From Deltaproteobacteria bacterium (GTDB lineage: Bacteria; Myxococcota_A; UBA9160; SZUA-336): a DNA stretch of 64,000 nt. The stretch is from positions 1-64,000 of the forward strand of contig JAJDAJ010000106.1 of the NCBI GenBank assembly GCA_029261925.1. The letters run 5' to 3'. This document shows, in pieces, positions 7,666-15,506 of the stretch (the stretch's first letter is position 1; the number at the start of each line of letters is the position of its first letter). The notes under the pieces are model-generated. The model was not told the origin of the DNA. It saw only the letters and a program-made list of their open reading frames with translations, and made no database searches. Made by a program: the position numbers and the translations under genes.

Positions 7666-10410
7666 TTGGGCAAGTCGCTGGTCATCACGGAGAAGCCGAG
7701 CGTGGCGCGGGACATCGTCGCGGCGCTGGGAGGCTTCACCGAGCACGATGGCTACTGGGAGAGCGACGACCTCGTCGTCACGTTCTCGGTGGGGCACCTG
7801 CTCGAGCTCCTGCCCCCCGAGGAGGTGGATCCGATCTACAAGCGCTGGACCCTGGACACGCTTCCCATCCTCCCGGAGCAGTTCAAGCTCCGGAAGAAGG
7901 AGGGATCCAGCGAGCGCATCCGCACGATCAAGAAGCTGATCACCCGCGACGACGTCGACGGCGTGATCAACGCCTGCGACGCGGGGCGCGAGGGCGAGCT
8001 GATCTTCCGCGAGATCCTCGAGTTCCTCGAGGTGGACAAGCCCACGCAGCGGCTCTGGCTGCAGTCGATGACGACCGACGCGATCCGCGACGGCTTCGGG
8101 CGGCTCGCTCCGGGCCAGCGCTACGACGGTCTCGGGGACGCCGCGCGCTGCCGCTCGCGCTCCGACTGGCTGATCGGCATGAACGCCACCCGCGCGCTGA
8201 CGCGGCGCCTCAAGGCTCGCAAGGAGAAGCGTGCCTGGTCGGCGGGGCGCGTCCAGACGCCCACGCTGGCGCTGCTGGTCGATCGCGAGCTCGAGATCCT
8301 CGCCCACGTGCCGCGCGCCTTCTGGCGCATCGAGGGCCGCTTCCACGCCGCGGACCACGAGTACACCGGTACCTGGTTCGACCCGGAGTTCCGGGCCGTC
8401 GAGGACCAGCCCGAGCTGAAGGACGAGCGCATCTTCGAGGTCGAGCGCGCGAACGCCGCGGTCGAGGCCGTCGGCGGGCGCGCCGGCGCGGCGCGCGAGA
8501 CGCGCAAGCCCAGCCGCGAGACCGCGCCGCAGCTCTTCGACCTGACCAGCCTGCAGCGAGAGGGGAACCGGCGCTTCGGCTGGTCGGCGCGCCGCACGCT
8601 CAACGCCGCGCAGCGCTGCTACGAGGGACACAAGGTCCTGACCTATCCGCGGACCGACTCGCGCGCGCTGCCGACCGACTACCGCCAGAAGGTCGACGAC
8701 GTGCTCGAGGCCTTCGCCGCCGACGGCCCGTACCAGACCGAGGCCCAGGCGCTGATCGACGCGCCCGACGGGCTCCAGAACCTGAAGCGCACCTTCGACG
8801 ACTCCAAGATCTCCGACCACTTCGCGATCATCCCGACCGGCCGGCTGCCCGAGGAGCCGCTGACGGGCGACGACGGGCGACTGTTCGACCTGGTCGTGCG
8901 CCGCTTCCTTGCCACGTTCTATCCGCCGGCCGTCTGGAACCGGGTGGAGCGGATCACCGAGGTCGGCGGGCAGAGCTTCCGCTCGCGCTCGCGCACTCTC
9001 GAGGAGCCGGGCTGGCGCGCGGTGCTCGGCCAGGAGGAGCAGGAGGAGCAGGCGCTCCCCGCGCTGGTACCCGGGGAGACCGAGTCCGACGGCGTCGAGG
9101 CGAGCACGCTCGACGTGGAGCTGCTCGAGGAGCAGACGCGACCGCCCGCGCGCATCACGGAGGCGCGCCTGCTCTCGCTGATGGAGAGCGCGGGTCAGGA
9201 CCTCGAGGACGAGGACCTGGTCGAGGCCATGCGCGACAAGGGCATCGGCACGCCGGCCACGCGCGCCGACATCATCGAGAACCTGATCGCCAAGGGCTAC
9301 ATCGTGCGCGGCGGCAAGTCACTGCGCCCGACCGTCAAGGGCATCCGCCTGGTCGACATCCTGCGACGCATCCACATCGAGCGACTGGCGTCGCCCGCCC
9401 TGACCGGCGAGCTGGAGCACCAGCTCAGCGAGGTCGAGCGCGGCCAGCGCACGGCCGAGGCGTTCATGAGCGGGATCGTCGAGTACACGGTCCAGATCGT
9501 CGACGTGGCCAAGACCTTCGAGTACGACGACATGTATCCCGACGAGGAGGTGCTCGGACACTGCCCGCTCTGCGCGCGACCGGTGTACGAGCGCAGCTGG
9601 TTCTACCGCTGCCTCGAGGTGCCCGGCGTCGAGAAGGACGACGACTGCCCCTTCCGCATCTGGAAGGACAAGTCCGGCCGCTACATGGATCGCCAGACCG
9701 TGCGTGCCCTGCTCGACAAGGGCGAGACCCCGGAGCTCGAGGGCTTCACCGCGCGCGACGGCCGCATCTACTCGGGCACGCTCACGCTCGAGGACGGCGA
9801 GGTCGTGCTGCACGCCATCCGCGGCAGCACCTCGGACCACGCCAGCGAGGAGGTCGAGTACGAGGTCGACTCCGATCCGCTCGGGCCCTGCCCCTTCCCC
9901 GGCTGCCCGCACCCCGGAAGCCAGGTGATCGAGACCCCGACGCACTACCGCTGCGCCGAGGCGATCGCGAAGGAGGAGGAGAACGCGGAGAAGGCGCGCG
10001 CCTGGGAGGACGAGAACAATGAGCCCGGCAAGCGCCGGCGCCGCTACAAGGTCCCCGACGAGGACAAGCCCTGCCCCTTCGTCCTGCCGCGCACCGTGTG
10101 CAAGCGCGAGATCCGCCGCGACGAGGCGCTGCAGTACATCCGCGAGACCAAGACCGAGATGCTCGAGGAGTTCACGTCGCGCTTCGGCCGCCCGTTCAGC
10201 GCCAAGCTCTTCATCAAGGAGAACGGGCGCCACGGCTTCGAGTTCGCGCCGCGCGCCGCGGCCAAGAAGGCCACGTCGAAGAAGGCGAGCAAGAAGACCG
10301 CCAAGAAGGCCGGGAAGAAGACGACGCGGAAGAAGACCACGCGCAAGAAGGCGAGCAAGAAGGCCGCGGCAAAGGGCTCGTCCCGGATGTCCGCTCGCAC
10401 GGAGGAGTGA
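7666..10410 (+). CDS. topB: type IA DNA topoisomerase (topoisomerase III-like) with lysine-rich tail
   Basis: 914 aa from a TTG at 7666, chosen because GGGGGGAG lies 5 nt upstream and the protein begins directly with the TOPRIM strand GKSLVITEKPSVARDI. TOPRIM acidic motif DAGREGELIFREI is near residue 105; this and ITEKPS are closer to TopB-type than to E. coli TopA. The active-site Tyr is in KVLTYPRTDSR near residue 325. Two Cys-rich zinc-ribbon-like modules follow (CPLC...C near 630, CPFPGCPH near 745). The last about 50 residues are a histone-H1-like Lys/Ala tail (AKKATSKKASKKTAKK). It relaxes or decatenates DNA via a 5'-phosphotyrosine. Its TGA overlaps the ATG of aguB. Confidence 0.85.
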   Translation: MGKSLVITEKPSVARDIVAALGGFTEHDGYWESDDLVVTFSVGHLLELLPPEEVDPIYKRWTLDTLPILPEQFKLRKKEGSSERIRTIKKLITRDDVDGVINACDAGREGELIFREILEFLEVDKPTQRLWLQSMTTDAIRDGFGRLAPGQRYDGLGDAARCRSRSDWLIGMNATRALTRRLKARKEKRAWSAGRVQTPTLALLVDRELEILAHVPRAFWRIEGRFHAADHEYTGTWFDPEFRAVEDQPELKDERIFEVERANAAVEAVGGRAGAARETRKPSRETAPQLFDLTSLQREGNRRFGWSARRTLNAAQRCYEGHKVLTYPRTDSRALPTDYRQKVDDVLEAFAADGPYQTEAQALIDAPDGLQNLKRTFDDSKISDHFAIIPTGRLPEEPLTGDDGRLFDLVVRRFLATFYPPAVWNRVERITEVGGQSFRSRSRTLEEPGWRAVLGQEEQEEQALPALVPGETESDGVEASTLDVELLEEQTRPPARITEARLLSLMESAGQDLEDEDLVEAMRDKGIGTPATRADIIENLIAKGYIVRGGKSLRPTVKGIRLVDILRRIHIERLASPALTGELEHQLSEVERGQRTAEAFMSGIVEYTVQIVDVAKTFEYDDMYPDEEVLGHCPLCARPVYERSWFYRCLEVPGVEKDDDCPFRIWKDKSGRYMDRQTVRALLDKGETPELEGFTARDGRIYSGTLTLEDGEVVLHAIRGSTSDHASEEVEYEVDSDPLGPCPFPGCPHPGSQVIETPTHYRCAEAIAKEEENAEKARAWEDENNEPGKRRRRYKVPDEDKPCPFVLPRTVCKREIRRDEALQYIRETKTEMLEEFTSRFGRPFSAKLFIKENGRHGFEFAPRAAAKKATSKKASKKTAKKAGKKTTRKKTTRKKASKKAAAKGSSRMSARTEE

Positions 10411-11270
10411 TGAGCCTGCGCGTCGGACTCGTCCAGCGCGCAGTGGACGCCGACCCCGACCGGAACCTCGCGGCAGCCGAGGACGCCGTGCGGGACGCGG
10501 CCCGGGCGGGAGCGCGCATCGTCTGCCTGCCGGAGCTCTACCGCACGCACTACTTCCCGCAGGTCGAGGACGCCGCCTGCATGGACCTGGCCGAGCCGGC
10601 CGACGGACCCACGCAGCGCCACCTTTCGAAGCTCGCGGCCGAGCTCGGGGTCGTGGTGATCGCCCCGATCTTCGAGCGCCGCGCGGCCGGCGTGTACCAC
10701 AACTCGGCCCTGGTCCTGGACGCGGACGGCTCGCTCGCCGGGTTCTACCGGAAGATGCACATCCCGGACGATCCCGGCTTCTACGAGAAGTTCTACTTCG
10801 CCCCCGGCGACCTCGGCTTCCACGCCTTCGACACCGCGGTGGGCCGCGTGGGCGTGCTGATCTGCTGGGATCAGTGGTTCCCCGAGGCCGCGCGCCTGCT
10901 CGCCCTCGACGGCGCCGAGATCCTGTTCTACCCGACGGCGATCGGCTGGGGAGACGGCGAGTCCGGCGAGGAGCGGGCGGGCCAGCGCGACGCCTGGCGA
11001 ACGATCCAGCGCTCGCACGCGATCGCGAACGGGGTCTTCGTGGCCGTATCCAACCGCGCCGGGCGCGAGGGGGCGATCCACTTCTGGGGCAGCTCCTTCG
11101 CGTGCGACCCGCAGGGCCGCATGCTCGACGAGCTTTCCGTGGACGCCGACGAGGTGCTGGTCGTAGACTGCGATCTGTCGCGGATCGAGTCGCAGCGGCG
11201 CGGCTGGCCCTACCTGCGGGACCGCCGGATCGACGCCTATGGAGAGCTGCTGACGCGTTTCCGCCGCTGA
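10410..11270 (+). CDS. aguB: N-carbamoylputrescine amidase (nitrilase superfamily)
   Basis: 286 aa. The Glu-Lys-Cys triad of carbon-nitrogen hydrolases is clear: CLPELYRTHYF (Glu), GFYRKMHIPDDPGFYEKFYF (Lys in YRKMHIP) and GVLICWDQWFPEAARL (Cys). This set, with the FYEKFYFAPGD segment, is characteristic of AguB, which converts N-carbamoylputrescine to putrescine, CO2 and ammonia. The ATG overlaps the topoisomerase stop (TGATG) with GGAGGAG just upstream, so it is translationally coupled. The partner enzyme aguA follows 60 bp later. Confidence 0.92.
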   Translation: MSLRVGLVQRAVDADPDRNLAAAEDAVRDAARAGARIVCLPELYRTHYFPQVEDAACMDLAEPADGPTQRHLSKLAAELGVVVIAPIFERRAAGVYHNSALVLDADGSLAGFYRKMHIPDDPGFYEKFYFAPGDLGFHAFDTAVGRVGVLICWDQWFPEAARLLALDGAEILFYPTAIGWGDGESGEERAGQRDAWRTIQRSHAIANGVFVAVSNRAGREGAIHFWGSSFACDPQGRMLDELSVDADEVLVVDCDLSRIESQRRGWPYLRDRRIDAYGELLTRFRR

Positions 11271-11348
11271 GCCGGGGAACGTCGCCCTTGTACCGCATGC
11301 CCGCATGCCGCTGAGTCGAGGCACCTGATCGTGTACCGCATGCCCGCA
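11264..11348 (+). repeat. near-tandem 42-bp duplication spanning aguB stop and aguA start
   Basis: Unit 1 is 11264-11305 and unit 2 is 11308-11348. Both begin CCGCTGAG and end with the identical 17-mer TGTACCGCATGCCCGCA; the middle is diverged (about half matching). Unit 1 therefore carries a copy of the aguA start region that reads TTG TAC CGC ATG CCC GCA TGC CGC TGA (11288-11314), an 8-codon mini-ORF with the same first residues as AguA. Confidence 0.7.
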
Positions 11349-12347
11349 GAGTGGGAGCCGCACGCCGCGACCTGGCTCGCCTGGCCCCACGCCGAGAAGA
11401 CCTGGCCCGGCTGCCTCGAGGCCGCGCGCGAGGAGATGGCGCACCTGATCGAGGTCCTGGCGCGCTCGGAGCCGGTCGAGCTACTCGCCTGCGACGCGGA
11501 CCTGGCCGAGCAGGCCCGCAAGCGCATCGCGTCCTTCGAGCGCGCCGACAGCGTCCGCGTGCACGTCGTGCCCAGCGACGACGTGTGGCTGCGCGACATC
11601 GGCCCCACCTTCGTGCGGGTGGACGACGGCGGGCGGCTGGCGATCGACTGGACATTCAACGCCTGGGGCGGCAAGTACCCGCCGTGGGAGCGCGACGACG
11701 CCGTCGCCGCCCAGGTCGCCGCGCTCCGCGGGATCCCCTGCGAGCGCGCGGGCCTGGTCGCGGAGGGGGGCGCGCTCGAGGTCGACGGCGAGGGGACGCT
11801 GATCGCCTGCCGCGCCACGCTCCTGGGGCCCTCGCGCAACCCCGGACTCGGGATCGACGAGCTGCGGGCGCGCCTGCGCGAGCTCATCGGGGTCACGCAG
11901 ATCGTCTGGCTCGAGGCCGGAATCGCCGGTGACGATACCGACGGCCACGTGGACGACGTGGCCCGCTTCGCCCGCGCCGGCGTCCTGGTGTGCGCGCGCG
12001 AGCCGGACCCCTCGGACCCGAATCACGGGCCGCTCGAGGACGCCGCGGCGCGCCTGCGCGGGATCCGCGACGCGGCGGGCCGCCCCGTCCGCGTGATCGA
12101 CCTGCCCATGCCCGAGCCACTGGTCGCCGACGGCGAGCGGCTCCCGGCGAGCTACGCGAACTTCTACATCGCCAACCGCTGCGTGCTGGTGCCGGGATTC
12201 GGCGGTCCGCGCGACACCGCGGCGGTCGACGTGCTGCGACCGCTCTTCCCGGGGCGCGAGGTGGTCACGGTCCCGGCGCGCACCCTGGTCCGGGGTCTCG
12301 GCAGCATCCACTGCCTGACGCAGCAGGAGCCGGTGCGCTTCGCGTAG
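11331..12347 (+). CDS. aguA: agmatine deiminase
   Basis: 338 aa from GTG 11331 (ATG 11340 is an alternative). Hydrolyses agmatine to N-carbamoylputrescine and ammonia. Guanidine-modifying-fold motifs are all present: DDVWLRDIGPTFV, WGGKYPPWERDD, EGGALEVDG, DDTDGHVDDVARF with the catalytic His, and the nucleophilic Cys in GSIHCLTQQEP near the C-terminus. Length is normal for the family. It forms a putrescine pathway with aguB directly upstream; the short intergenic region holds the duplication described separately. Confidence 0.92.
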   Translation: MYRMPAEWEPHAATWLAWPHAEKTWPGCLEAAREEMAHLIEVLARSEPVELLACDADLAEQARKRIASFERADSVRVHVVPSDDVWLRDIGPTFVRVDDGGRLAIDWTFNAWGGKYPPWERDDAVAAQVAALRGIPCERAGLVAEGGALEVDGEGTLIACRATLLGPSRNPGLGIDELRARLRELIGVTQIVWLEAGIAGDDTDGHVDDVARFARAGVLVCAREPDPSDPNHGPLEDAAARLRGIRDAAGRPVRVIDLPMPEPLVADGERLPASYANFYIANRCVLVPGFGGPRDTAAVDVLRPLFPGREVVTVPARTLVRGLGSIHCLTQQEPVRFA

Positions 12348-12391
12348 CCGGACCCCGCGGGCCGCCCCCGCGCCGGGCTCTGGCAGGTGGG

Positions 12392-13594
12392 TCAGGCCTT
12401 CGAGAAGCGGACGGGCATGGCGGAGAAGCCGCGGAAGAACTCGGAGCGGATGCGGACGATCCCCGCCTCGTCGATCTCGTAGTCCGGATCGAACGCGAGC
12501 AGCTCCTCGAGCAGCACGCGTCCCTCCATCTGCGCCACGTTCGCCCCCAGGCAGCGGTGGGTCGCATGCCCGAAGCTCAGGATGCGCGGCGCGCGCCGGT
12601 CGATGTCGAAGCGGTCGGGATCCGGGAACTCGCGCTCGTCGCGGTTGGCCGACGGCCACAGGAACATCAGCTTCTGGCCGGGCTTCATGCGCGTGCCGTG
12701 GAGCTCCTGCTCCCCCGTGATCGTGCGCCCGAGCATCTGCGTGGGCATGTCGTAGCGCAGCGCCTCCCAGAAGGCGTGGCCCGAGAGCTCCGCCCCCTGC
12801 TCCGCCACGCGTGCGCGCTGGTCGGGATTCTGCCAGAGCCGGTAGGCGCAGGCGGCAAAGACCTTGGGCAGGGTCTCGGTTCCCCCGATGATGGCGGTCT
12901 GCAGCGTGCCCCGGAGACCGTCGTCGGTCATGCGGCGGCCGTCCACGTCGATCGCCAGCAGTGCATCGACCAGGTCGTCGTCGCCAGGGCGCCGCCGCCG
13001 CGAGGCGATCAGGTCGTCGATGAACGCGACCAGCCGATCGCGGGCCTCGATGCCCGTCTCCGTGCTGCCCAGCACCTCGTCGCTGCGGTCGAAGAAGGCG
13101 TTCACGTCGTCGACGAGGCGATCCGCCTCCTCGAGCGGGATGCCGATGATGGTGCAGGCCACGCGCACGCTGAGCCGCATGCCCAGCTCGCCGATCGCGT
13201 CCACGCCGCCGCGCTCGCGTGCCCGCTCCAGCAGATCGCGCACGATGTCGCGGGCCAGGGACTCGAGGCGGCGCGCGGAGCCGGGCGAGAAGCGTCTCAT
13301 GATGCCCATGCGCAGGGCCGTCTGGAACGGGGGATCGGCCGCCGAGAGCGCCTCGCCCCCGCCGTTGGACACCTCCTGACCCAGCAGCAGGTCGATGGTC
13401 GTCTGGCCGCTGGCCACGCTCAGTCCCGGGCGCTGCAGCACCTCCCAGATGTCCTGGAAGCGGCTCAGGAAGTAGCAGTCGTACTCCTCGATGAGGTACG
13501 CCGGCGCCTCGTCCCGCATGCGCCGGAAGACCGGCCAGACGTCGTCGCCGTGGACCACCTCGGACATCGGGTGATAGTCGATGCTTCCGACCAT
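12392..13594 (-). CDS. cytochrome P450
   Basis: 400 aa from ATG 13594 (GGGGGAG about 9 nt upstream); the in-frame extension to 13702 overlaps the neighbouring gene and is rejected. I-helix oxygen-binding segment IIGGTETLPK, K-helix ExxR in FWEALRYD, and heme-binding FGHATHRCLGANVAQMEGR with the thiolate Cys. A soluble bacterial class I P450 that needs ferredoxin partners; none is adjacent. It starts 4 bp after the stop of the FAD-dependent dehydrogenase, so the two form an operon, suggesting joint oxidation of a steroid, terpene or other hydrophobic substrate. Confidence 0.92.
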   Translation of the reverse strand: MVGSIDYHPMSEVVHGDDVWPVFRRMRDEAPAYLIEEYDCYFLSRFQDIWEVLQRPGLSVASGQTTIDLLLGQEVSNGGGEALSAADPPFQTALRMGIMRRFSPGSARRLESLARDIVRDLLERARERGGVDAIGELGMRLSVRVACTIIGIPLEEADRLVDDVNAFFDRSDEVLGSTETGIEARDRLVAFIDDLIASRRRRPGDDDLVDALLAIDVDGRRMTDDGLRGTLQTAIIGGTETLPKVFAACAYRLWQNPDQRARVAEQGAELSGHAFWEALRYDMPTQMLGRTITGEQELHGTRMKPGQKLMFLWPSANRDEREFPDPDRFDIDRRAPRILSFGHATHRCLGANVAQMEGRVLLEELLAFDPDYEIDEAGIVRIRSEFFRGFSAMPVRFSKA

Positions 13595-13598
13595 TGTC

Positions 13599-15239
13599 CT
13601 ACTCCCCCAGCTTGCGCGATGGCTGCGCCGCCGCGTGGCGCCCGGCGCGGAAGCCGAAGACCAGGCCGTTGCCGAGCGTGGCCCCGCCACCCGGGTAGGC
13701 ACGCGCGAAGGCGCTGGCCGCCGTGTTCCCGGCGGCGTACAGGCCGGGCACGACGCCGCCCCGGCTGCTGCGGACCCGGCCGTCAGCGTCGAGTCGCGGC
13801 CCCCCGTTGGTGCCCAGGGTCCCGGGGTGGATCTCGACCGCGTAGAACGGCGCGCGGTCCACCGGGCGGACCTGGCCGGGACCCATGAGCCCGACCTCGG
13901 TGCGCCCGAAGTCCGGATCCCGGCCCTCGCTGGCGTCGCGATTGAAGCGCTCGACCGTGGCCTCGAGCGCGTCGGGATCGAGGCCGATCTTGCCGGCCAG
14001 ATCGCGGATCGTCGGCGCGTGCGGCATCCAGTCGGGCACGGGGCCGTCCGGGAGCATGGACAGGATCTGCACCGACTCGCGCACGCCCTGGTCGAAGACC
14101 ATCCAGGCGGGCGCCTGGTTGGGGTACGCCTGGGAGGTGGGATCGAAGTCGCCGAAGGTCTTGGGGAAGTCGTTGTACGGCAGCGCCTCGTTCGCGAAGC
14201 GCCGCGCGCTGCGGTTCACGATCAGCGAGCCGGGCTCGCCGCGGCCCCACTCGAACTGCGGCACGAGCTCACCGTCCCGGCTGACCGTGGGGTCGAACAT
14301 GGCTGGCTGTCCCCAGTACGAGCTCATGTTCCCCAGTCGCGCCCCCGCCTGCATGGCCATGACGAGGCCATCTCCCACGTTGTTCGGGGGCGTGAGCGGC
14401 TCGACCTCGTAGCCGACGAAGGCGCGCACCATCTCGCGGTTCCACTCGTAGCCGCCGCAGGCGAGGACCACACCGCGCCGCGCGCCGATCAGCAGCTCGC
14501 GGCCGGCCTGCTCACAGCGCACGCCGACGACCTCCTCGTCGACCACGACCAGGTCGCGCGCGGGGGTCTCGAGCAGAGTCTCGACCCCGCGGTCGAGCAG
14601 GCCACGGAAGAGCATGGCGATCAGCGCCGCGCCCTTGGTGCGGATGTCCTCCGCCTCGCGGCGCGCGAGCTCGCTCTCCAGGCCCTCCTGGTTGGCGCCG
14701 AAGTCCTCGGCGAGGGTCGTCACCGCGCCCAGCGACATCAGCGTGCCGCGCGTGGCGAGACGATCGCGCCAGTCGGGCAGCTCCCGCGCCACCGGATAGG
14801 GGACCGGCTCGACCGAGCGCCCCGCGGCCTTCTTGCCGGGCACGTCGAAGGGGAAGAAGTAGTCCGGGAAGTCCGGCACCGTGGCCATGCGCACGGGTGT
14901 CCTGGCCTCGAGGTACGCCAGCACCTCGGGCGCCGTGTCCACGAAGGCCTCCACCAGCTCGGGATCGGGCACGTCTCCCTGGGCCAGGCGCCCGATGTAG
15001 GCCAGGGCGTCCTCGCGCGAGTCCTCGAGACCCGCCGCCGCCATGTGCGGGTTGCAGGGGAGCCAGACCACCCCGCCCGAGACCGCGGTCGTGCCGCCGA
15101 TCATGTCGGCCTTCTCGACCACGACCACCGAGGCGCCGCCGTCGTGCGCGAGCGTGGCGGCGGTGAGTGCGGCACCGCCCGAGCCGACCACGACGACGTC
15201 CTCGATCCGGTCCCAGCGCCGGGGCATCTCGGTGATCAC
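13599..15239 (-). CDS. FAD-dependent dehydrogenase (3-ketosteroid dehydrogenase/fumarate reductase flavoprotein family)
   Basis: 546 aa from GTG 15239 (AGGAGG 5-6 nt upstream). N-terminal Rossmann FAD motif VVVGSGGAALTAA followed by VVVVEKADMIGGTTAVSGG; C-terminal FAD-contacting PGLYAAGNTAASAF and YPGGGATLGNG. Length and motifs fit the family containing 3-oxosteroid 1-dehydrogenases and succinate/fumarate flavoproteins. Substrate cannot be read from sequence. First gene of a two-gene operon with the P450, 4 bp apart. Confidence 0.85.
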   Translation of the reverse strand: MITEMPRRWDRIEDVVVVGSGGAALTAATLAHDGGASVVVVEKADMIGGTTAVSGGVVWLPCNPHMAAAGLEDSREDALAYIGRLAQGDVPDPELVEAFVDTAPEVLAYLEARTPVRMATVPDFPDYFFPFDVPGKKAAGRSVEPVPYPVARELPDWRDRLATRGTLMSLGAVTTLAEDFGANQEGLESELARREAEDIRTKGAALIAMLFRGLLDRGVETLLETPARDLVVVDEEVVGVRCEQAGRELLIGARRGVVLACGGYEWNREMVRAFVGYEVEPLTPPNNVGDGLVMAMQAGARLGNMSSYWGQPAMFDPTVSRDGELVPQFEWGRGEPGSLIVNRSARRFANEALPYNDFPKTFGDFDPTSQAYPNQAPAWMVFDQGVRESVQILSMLPDGPVPDWMPHAPTIRDLAGKIGLDPDALEATVERFNRDASEGRDPDFGRTEVGLMGPGQVRPVDRAPFYAVEIHPGTLGTNGGPRLDADGRVRSSRGGVVPGLYAAGNTAASAFARAYPGGGATLGNGLVFGFRAGRHAAAQPSRKLGE

Positions 15240-15506
15240 GGGGCCTCCTGTTCGGCCGGCCATGATCCCACGATCCGGGCCGGAGCGGGGCGGATGGCAG
15301 GCGCGGACAGCGGACCGGTCCCGTCCTTGCCGGCGGGCACCCTCGCCCGCCCGCCCCGGACCCGCAGCGCATCCCCGCCGGCCCGTTCCGGCCGCTCGCC
15401 GGGCGGCCGTGCGTCGGGGCCGACCGACGCGGACCGATCTGCAGCGGCCAGTCCGGGGCTGTAAAATCGCCGCGGTGCGCGCGAGAGATTCCAGAGCCGG
15501 CAGGCG

